A stretch of DNA of 64,000 nucleotides from positions 15,304 to 79,303 of the forward strand of contig NZ_CBCPHV010000010.1 in assembly GCF_965118635.1 (NCBI RefSeq). Reading direction: 5' to 3'. Origin of the DNA: Empedobacter brevis_A. GTDB taxonomy: Bacteria; Bacteroidota; Bacteroidia; Flavobacteriales; Weeksellaceae. Below, one piece after another: positions 59,282 through 64,000 of the stretch (position 1 is its first letter; each line of letters starts with the position of its first letter). Both the position numbers and the translations under genes were made by a program. Under the pieces are notes generated by a model. The model saw only the letters and a program-made list of their open reading frames with translations. It ran no database searches and was not told the origin of the DNA.

Positions 59282-60503
59282 TGGAGTTACAACGAAAAAA
59301 GGAAAAGTTGGTGCAAATCGTACCAATAACAAACGTGCTGTTTCAGGATTAGTTATTGCATCGGTTGTATTGGCAGGTTTAGGGTTCAATACACCTGTAA
59401 CCATTTACAATGTTGAAGATTTAGACCAATATGGTTTAGATGCAGATTTTGACAAAACAAATAATGTTAATGTTTACCGTCATATTTCGGAGTTCTACAG
59501 AATGGCTGGCGCAGGTACTGAATTACATTTTATGTTAGTTGAGCAATCATCAAACCTTAAAACGTTAGTTCAATCTGAAAGCGTAAAAACATTATTGGCT
59601 TATGCAGATTATGAAATTCGTCAAATTGCATTTGCTCTTAATCCTACAGAAGCACCAGCGGTTGTTGACGGAATGCCAACCGATGTTATCGAAGCAATTC
59701 CATTGGCACAAGGTTTAGCAGTTTGGGCATTTGAGCAAAATATGCCTTGTCAAATCTTTTTAGAAGGTTACGGATTAGATGGAAATTCAAATGTTGTTGA
59801 GGATTTACGAGCAATCGAAAATGTAGAAGCGACAAAGGTTTCTGTAGTAATTGGTCAAGATTGGAAATATGCAGATTCTAAAACTGGTTTAGCACAAAAT
59901 TTTGCTGATGTCGGAACTGTTTTAGGTGTTTGTTCATCTGCTAACATTGCTCAAAACATTGGCGACAATGAAGCATTTGATTTGAACGACTCAACAAAAG
60001 ATGCTTGGATGATTGCAGGATTATCTAATCATAAAAAGAATACAGAAATCTACACACAGCTTCAGACTTTTGAAGATAAAGGATATATTTTCGGATTGTC
60101 TTATGCTGGTTTAGCAGGTATTCGTATCAATAACGATCATGTTTGCGCTCCAATTATTGTTGACCAAGAAGGCAATATGAATGAGCATACAATTGCTTAT
60201 GGACGTGTAATGGATGATGCAATTCGACAATTACGATCAGTTTATTTACCTAAAATCAAAAAGACTTATCCAGTTGATGAAGAAGGTAAATTATTAACTC
60301 GTGCTTTAGTTTCATTAGAACAAATTGGCGATGATGTTTTTGATGAAATGCAAAATGCAAATGAGCTTTCACTTGGTAAAACAACAATTGACCCTGATAG
60401 TGATTTACTCGTAAAAAAAGAATTGCTTGTAAGTTACAAGATTGTACCAATGGGAACACTTGGAGAAATTACAGGAACTATTAACATTAAAAATAGTTTA
60501 TAA
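59268..60503 (+). CDS. Contractile tail sheath protein (DUF2586-like)
   Basis: 411 residues. An extended N-terminus NRTNNKRAVSGLVIASVVLAGLGFNTPVTIYNVEDLDQYGLDADFDKTNNVNVYRHISEFYRMAGAGTELHFML is the DUF2586 pattern. VFCS... is absent. A tail-sheath role is inferred from this family and from the following tube gene. It contracts at infection. Confidence 0.75.
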   Translation: MSNLNGVTTKKGKVGANRTNNKRAVSGLVIASVVLAGLGFNTPVTIYNVEDLDQYGLDADFDKTNNVNVYRHISEFYRMAGAGTELHFMLVEQSSNLKTLVQSESVKTLLAYADYEIRQIAFALNPTEAPAVVDGMPTDVIEAIPLAQGLAVWAFEQNMPCQIFLEGYGLDGNSNVVEDLRAIENVEATKVSVVIGQDWKYADSKTGLAQNFADVGTVLGVCSSANIAQNIGDNEAFDLNDSTKDAWMIAGLSNHKKNTEIYTQLQTFEDKGYIFGLSYAGLAGIRINNDHVCAPIIVDQEGNMNEHTIAYGRVMDDAIRQLRSVYLPKIKKTYPVDEEGKLLTRALVSLEQIGDDVFDEMQNANELSLGKTTIDPDSDLLVKKELLVSYKIVPMGTLGEITGTINIKNSL

Positions 60504-60925
60504 TGGCAAAAATTACACGAAACGGAAAGTCTTACGATAGTGTTGATGTAAAGTGTAACATCAACGGTGTTGATATTGAAGTAACATCATTAACATACGG
60601 AAATGAGCAAGAACATCAATTAAATTGGACGCTTGGTTCATCAGAAGCAACCTCTTGGAGTACAGGTAAAAGAACGCCTAACGCTTCTATGGGAGTAATG
60701 ATGCACGATATTACACCATTAGAAACTGCAATGATTGGTAGAAGTATTTTAGACATCAAACCATTTTATTTGATTGTCTCTTTTACAAACGAATACAATT
60801 TACTTGTAGTAGATCGTCTTTTGGTAAAATTTACAAAAGAAGGTCGAGAAGTTACAGGCGAAATGGGGCTTAAAATGGATTATCCATTATTTGCTTTGAA
60901 AGTAGACCTTAACATGAAAGCATAG
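60503..60925 (+). CDS. Tail tube protein
   Basis: 140 residues, short compact beta protein directly behind the sheath gene, with a 1-bp overlap. DVKCNINGVDIEVTSLTYGNEQEHQLNWTLGSSEATSWSTGKRTPNASMGVMM resembles tube proteins of contractile tails. Assigned by position and length. Confidence 0.65.
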   Translation: MAKITRNGKSYDSVDVKCNINGVDIEVTSLTYGNEQEHQLNWTLGSSEATSWSTGKRTPNASMGVMMHDITPLETAMIGRSILDIKPFYLIVSFTNEYNLLVVDRLLVKFTKEGREVTGEMGLKMDYPLFALKVDLNMKA

Positions 60926-60954
60926 TTTTAAACCCTTTTTAAATACATTTTAAA

Positions 60955-61272
60955 ATGTCAAAAAATCAAAAAGAATTAACACCTGAACAAATTGAAAAAG
61001 CAGGTGGAGAAAATAATTTACGTCGATTAACATTAGTAGATTCTAATGATAACGAAGTTCAAGTAATTGCAAAAGTTCCAAGTAGAACAACCATTGGTGA
61101 ATATTTAAAATTTGCTAATGTTAACCCAACTAAAGCACAAGAAATCTTGATTAATCAATCCTTGCTTACAGATAAAGATTTGGTTAAATCAGATGATTTA
61201 TTGTTTTTATCTGCTGTAGCTGGTATTGCTGAGATCATGCCATTGGGAACTGCTAAAGTGGAAAAGTATTAA
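60955..61272 (+). CDS. Tail assembly chaperone, short form (gpG-like)
   Basis: 105 residues. Acidic helical chaperone downstream of the tube gene: EQIEKAGGENNLRRLTLVDSNDNEVQVIAKVPSRTTIGEYLKF. Such proteins wrap the tape measure. A longer form is made by -1 frameshifting into the next ORF at 61260-61266. Confidence 0.65.
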   Translation: MSKNQKELTPEQIEKAGGENNLRRLTLVDSNDNEVQVIAKVPSRTTIGEYLKFANVNPTKAQEILINQSLLTDKDLVKSDDLLFLSAVAGIAEIMPLGTAKVEKY

Positions 61273-61463
61273 CCGATTGTACCGGACTGATAGAAGATGA
61301 TGGGTATGATCAAATTTTTAAAATCAATGCTTATATCTCTCATTTTCTACACATACCATTTCCTGAACAATTGGATGATGATACTTGGGCGATGAAATGG
61401 GCACAAGTGAAATGGTTAGCAGATAAAGGCATTTTGTCTTTGAGTAAAAAAGAAATAGAATAG
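61260..61463 (+). CDS. Frameshift extension of the tail assembly chaperone (GT-like)
   Basis: A -1 frame ORF without its own start, open from the TAA at the window's upstream side (61254 area) to TAG 61461-61463. It reads VLTDCTGLIEDDGYDQIF and continues ...WAQVKWLADKGILSLSKKEIE. G GAA AAG (61260-61266) is the only slip candidate between that -1-frame stop and the gpG-like stop at 61270-61272. Same G/GT layout as in lambda and many phages. Confidence 0.65.
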   Translation, partial: GKVLTDCTGLIEDDGYDQIFKINAYISHFLHIPFPEQLDDDTWAMKWAQVKWLADKGILSLSKKEIE

Positions 61464-61465
61464 AA

Positions 61466-62131
61466 ATGAAGAAAACTCAAATAAACCTTTCCGCTCGTTA
61501 TGCAGCTGCTTTTGGAGTAGTTTCTATGATTGATAAAGTAAAAATCAAAGAACAACAAACTAATGATTATGGTTTAGATTTTTATCCTGCTCGTTATTCT
61601 GATTTTGAAAAAGTAGTTTTTGAAATCGATTTTACAGAAAAGGATGGAAAGCGTTACACTGAAAGTCTTGAGTTTTCAACGGTTTTAACTGGTGCTTGGG
61701 GTAATATTTTTGCACCGCCACTAATGATGACTTTTTCACAAGAAAAGTCTTTGATAGAAACAGAGGTTAATGATGATGATCCTGTCGTAATTGAGCGTTG
61801 GGGAACTAAACCATGGAATATTGAAATTAAAGGATTATTGATTGATTTAGATGAGCGTGTTTATCCAAATGCTGAAATTGAGCGATTAAATACTTTATGG
61901 TCGAAAAATACAATAATTGCAGTTGAAGGTTTACAATTCGATGAGAAAAATATTGATGCAATTTATTTTAAATCGATTGAATTTTCACCGCTTGAAGGTT
62001 TTCAAGATACTATACAATTTAGTATTAGTGCAAGTTCTATAAAATCAGTTGCATTTACGCTTGGTAAACCCGATGTGAAATTTGATTTCGGATCAGTAGA
62101 AGTATTTCAAGAAGACGGAACAGTTTTTTGA
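61466..62131 (+). CDS. DUF6046-like phage protein
   Basis: 221 residues: central SLEFSTVLTGAWGNIFAPPLMMTFSQEKSLIETEVNDDDPVVIERWGTKPWNIEIKGLLIDLDERVYPNAEIERLN is characteristic of a family in Bacteroidota contractile phages. The role is unknown, probably baseplate. It takes the place where a tape measure is expected. Confidence 0.6.
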   Translation: MKKTQINLSARYAAAFGVVSMIDKVKIKEQQTNDYGLDFYPARYSDFEKVVFEIDFTEKDGKRYTESLEFSTVLTGAWGNIFAPPLMMTFSQEKSLIETEVNDDDPVVIERWGTKPWNIEIKGLLIDLDERVYPNAEIERLNTLWSKNTIIAVEGLQFDEKNIDAIYFKSIEFSPLEGFQDTIQFSISASSIKSVAFTLGKPDVKFDFGSVEVFQEDGTVF

Positions 62132-62133
62132 TT

Positions 62134-63138
62134 ATGAATTATTTGTATTACAATATTAATCTTAAAATAAAAATCGGTAAACGAGTTGAATTTTATCGTT
62201 GTCAATCTATCCAAATAGAACGAAGCGTTCAAACTTTGATAAATACAGCTAAAATCATTTTACCTCGTGAATATCGAAATGCGGTTGATGAAAACGGAAA
62301 CGCAGTTGATTTACACGGAAAATCGATTTTAGATTTTATTAAGCGAAAAGATAAAGTCGAAATTTCTTTCGGTTATGACGGTCATTATTCAAAAGAGTTT
62401 GTCGGTTATGTAACTAAAATAGGTGCTGATGCTCCGCTTGTAATAGAATGTCAAGACGAAATGTTTATGCTAAAATCGGCGAAACGTTATTCAGGATATT
62501 TTAAAACAGGAAGTGTAAAAGATATTTTGAAAGCTGTTATTCCTTCAAAATATGAGGTTGTATATGATGCAAATTATTTTGTTGGAAAATGGAAAATAGA
62601 AGATGCTACGCCTTACGAAGTTTTATCTGAATTGAAAGAAAAAGGATTTATCCGTGCATGGTTTAGTAATGATGGAAAATTAAACGTTGGGATGATGTTA
62701 GATTTTAAACCTCGCAAAGTTCACTCTCTTAATTTTTCGCAAAACATACGCCGAGGCTCTGATATTAAGTTCGAACGAAAAGATGCTAAACAGCTTTATT
62801 TAACTGTAAAATCTGATCAGAAAGACGGTTCAACTATTCAGCATTCTTTCGGAGAAAAAGGAGAAAACGAATTAACAATAAGTCGTCCTGGTCTAACAAA
62901 AGCAGAGTTAAAATCTTTTATCGAAAATTTTTATAAAGCCAAAGTTTTTGATGGATTTGATGGTACGATAAACACGTGGTGTTATCCATTAATCAAAGAA
63001 GGTGATGCTGTTGATGTAGTACGTCCGTATTATGAGGATAGACATCAAGATGGACGATACTTTGTTGAAAGCGTTACAATAGATGTGAGCGGTTCTGAAG
63101 GTATTCAAAGAGCCTTAAAAATTAGTTATAAGTTGTAA
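62134..63138 (+). CDS. Phage late control D-like baseplate hub protein
   Basis: 334 residues from ATG 62134 (a TTG two codons earlier overlaps the previous stop). The domain order follows gpD/gp27-type hubs: FYRCQSIQIERSVQTLINTAKIILP, YGHYSKEFVGYVTKIGADAPLVIECQDEMFMLK, and RPYYEDRHQDGRYFVESVTIDVSGSEGIQRALKISYKL. Placed with the tail genes. Confidence 0.7.
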   Translation: MNYLYYNINLKIKIGKRVEFYRCQSIQIERSVQTLINTAKIILPREYRNAVDENGNAVDLHGKSILDFIKRKDKVEISFGYDGHYSKEFVGYVTKIGADAPLVIECQDEMFMLKSAKRYSGYFKTGSVKDILKAVIPSKYEVVYDANYFVGKWKIEDATPYEVLSELKEKGFIRAWFSNDGKLNVGMMLDFKPRKVHSLNFSQNIRRGSDIKFERKDAKQLYLTVKSDQKDGSTIQHSFGEKGENELTISRPGLTKAELKSFIENFYKAKVFDGFDGTINTWCYPLIKEGDAVDVVRPYYEDRHQDGRYFVESVTIDVSGSEGIQRALKISYKL

Positions 63139-63140
63139 TT

Positions 63141-63626
63141 ATGGAATTTGAAGAATTATTTGAAAAAGCGGTAAAAGGTACAAATAAAAAAGGAGTTCAA
63201 CGATTTCCAATTATGATGCAAACGGTAACAGAAGTATCAGAAACAACATGTACAACGGCTGATGGTATTGATGATATTCGATTAAATGCAATTGATGCAG
63301 ATTTAGATTCTAAAATTACTATTTATCCAAAGATAGGTTCTAAAATCATTTACGGACGATTGAATGATACAGATGATTTATTTGTATTGAAATATTCAGA
63401 AATAGACCGAATTGTTATCAAAATGGATAATCAAATATTTGAAATGAAAGATGGAAAATTCAGAATATTAAATGCTGAAACCAATCTTAAAACTGTTTTA
63501 AACGATTTGTTTTCTACTCTCGAAAATGCAATAATTCAGACGCCAAGTGGAGCTGGTAAATTCATTGATTTGAACAAACAAAAATTCAAATCACTTAATC
63601 AACATATTGATAAACTTTTATTTTAA
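63141..63626 (+). CDS. Baseplate/spike-region protein, unknown
   Basis: 161 residues. An N-terminal OB-like segment (PIMMQTVTEVSETTCTTADGIDDIRLNAID...YPKIGSKIIYGRLNDTDDLFVLKYSEID) resembles spike-base domains. Position suggests baseplate spike; no direct homology recognised. Confidence 0.5.
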   Translation: MEFEELFEKAVKGTNKKGVQRFPIMMQTVTEVSETTCTTADGIDDIRLNAIDADLDSKITIYPKIGSKIIYGRLNDTDDLFVLKYSEIDRIVIKMDNQIFEMKDGKFRILNAETNLKTVLNDLFSTLENAIIQTPSGAGKFIDLNKQKFKSLNQHIDKLLF

Positions 63627-63829
63627 TGGCTTTAAATGACGAACAATTAGTACAGCATATTATTTCGATTCAAGACGAAATGATTCAGTCAGAAAATTAC
63701 GAAGAAAGTAAACATATTTACGCTGAAAAATTGATGCAAGCAATTAAAGATTATCTAATGTCATCAATCATTCAGATAACAGGAACATCAAGCCAAGGAG
63801 CTTTTACAGGAACAGGTAAAATTGAGTGA
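63626..63829 (+). CDS. Small baseplate-region protein, unknown
   Basis: 67 residues; acidic N-terminus, Gly/Thr/Ser-rich end (ITGTSSQGAFTGTGKIE). Overlaps both neighbours by 1 bp. The GTSSQGAFTGTGKIE tail may be a short repeat structural strand. Unknown role. Confidence 0.45.
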   Translation: MALNDEQLVQHIISIQDEMIQSENYEESKHIYAEKLMQAIKDYLMSSIIQITGTSSQGAFTGTGKIE

Positions 63830-64000
63830 TGAAAGATTTTAAACGTACAGACGATTTAGACATAGAAATTAAGAATGGCGACTTTGTGATTGATGAAAGT
63901 GATCAACAACATATCGAAGATATTTTCATCGCTCAGAAAGGAGAATTTAAAGAGTTTCCACAGGTCGGGTTTGGTGCAATAAATTACATCAAAACAAATG
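63829..64000 (+). CDS. gp25/GPW-like baseplate wedge protein (N-terminal part)
   Basis: The visible 57 residues, MKDFKRTDDLDIEIKNGDFVIDESDQQHIEDIFIAQKGEFKEFPQVGFGAINYIKTN, fit the start of a gp25-like/GPW lysozyme-type wedge protein (DQQHIEDILIAxKGxFKExPxxGVG). It starts by ATGA overlap with the previous stop and runs off the right edge. Confidence 0.6.
   Translation, partial: MKDFKRTDDLDIEIKNGDFVIDESDQQHIEDIFIAQKGEFKEFPQVGFGAINYIKTN

Larger units (their letters stand above)
39040..64000. mobile_element. Mu-like transposable prophage (left end to window edge)
   Basis: About 25 kb with repressor, MuA-type DDE transposase, MuB-type ATPase, DUF3164, Mu-style head genes (DUF935 portal, MuF, gp36-like, gpG) and a contractile tail module. 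The exact left end lies between namA's promoter region and the repressor gene (about 38950-39060); I could not identify the terminal TG or transposase-binding repeats with certainty. The right end is beyond 64000, with the baseplate genes still running. Confidence 0.9.

Noticed and set aside
1..64000. CRISPR array or cas genes
   Set aside because: No regularly spaced repeats and no cas-like ORFs in the window.
39040..64000. Diversity-generating retroelement, as in some Bacteroides Mu-like phages
   Set aside because: No reverse transcriptase ORF and no template/variable repeat pair visible; it could lie right of the window.

Overview
The window looks like a chromosome segment of a low-GC member of the Flavobacteriia (Bacteroidota). 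A Weeksellaceae-type organism such as Empedobacter is my guess; the genus cannot be proven from the sequence. The evidence is AT-rich DNA, type IX secretion/gliding genes (start of porU, complete gldJ), a secreted nuclease with a type IX C-terminal sorting domain, and promoters of the Bacteroidota form (TTG, about 19 bp, TAnnTTTG).

Positions 1-38906 are host backbone in short operons. In order: porU and gldJ (divergent), murF, a secreted DUF922-like protein, endonuclease I, fructose-6-phosphate aldolase and an SDR; a secreted protein plus a frameshifted mini-gene; oligopeptidase B; recQ-fmt; an HU gene; a porin/MHS-transporter operon; GNAT; tyrS with a long leader; ybaK; a peroxiredoxin-like protein; brnQ; a creD membrane operon with its own winged-helix regulator; an SDR; arfB-MFS-aldo/keto reductase; a LytS/LytTR-type two-component system; and MFS-VOC-namA. 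The strongest host finding is upstream of tyrS. It combines a Tyr-rich 31-codon leader peptide, an intrinsic terminator just before tyrS, and a GCTCGGG segment inside the leader that can pair with the terminator's 5' arm. That is the layout of a ribosome-mediated tyrosine attenuator.

From about 39 kb to the right edge lies a Mu-like transposable prophage whose right end is outside the window. It has a leftward LexA/CI-type repressor with phased TACGCA-TTT-TGCGTA operators, then a rightward early block (small regulators, MuA-type DDE transposase, MuB-type ATPase, DUF3164, many small coupled ORFs, a 3'-5' exonuclease). A few moron-like genes follow. The late genes form two divergent blocks from about 57.0 kb. 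The leftward block holds terminase, DUF935 portal, MuF with a C-terminal nuclease-like domain, tape measure and gpG. The rightward block holds ClpP-type protease, capsid, sheath, tube, frameshifted tail chaperones and baseplate. Two directly repeated ACCCGAAARCCTT boxes 31 bp apart sit in the divergent late promoter.

The most unusual prophage feature is a pair of about 45-nt tRNA-like elements (40297-40343 and 45078-45127). Each has a canonical T-arm on a short acceptor-like stem and no anticodon arm. Their differences covary, and they can also fold an alternative hairpin. Other points are two probable single-base frameshifts in host genes, two candidate small RNAs, paired operators around the creD operon, and an intrinsic terminator buried antisense in a late gene.
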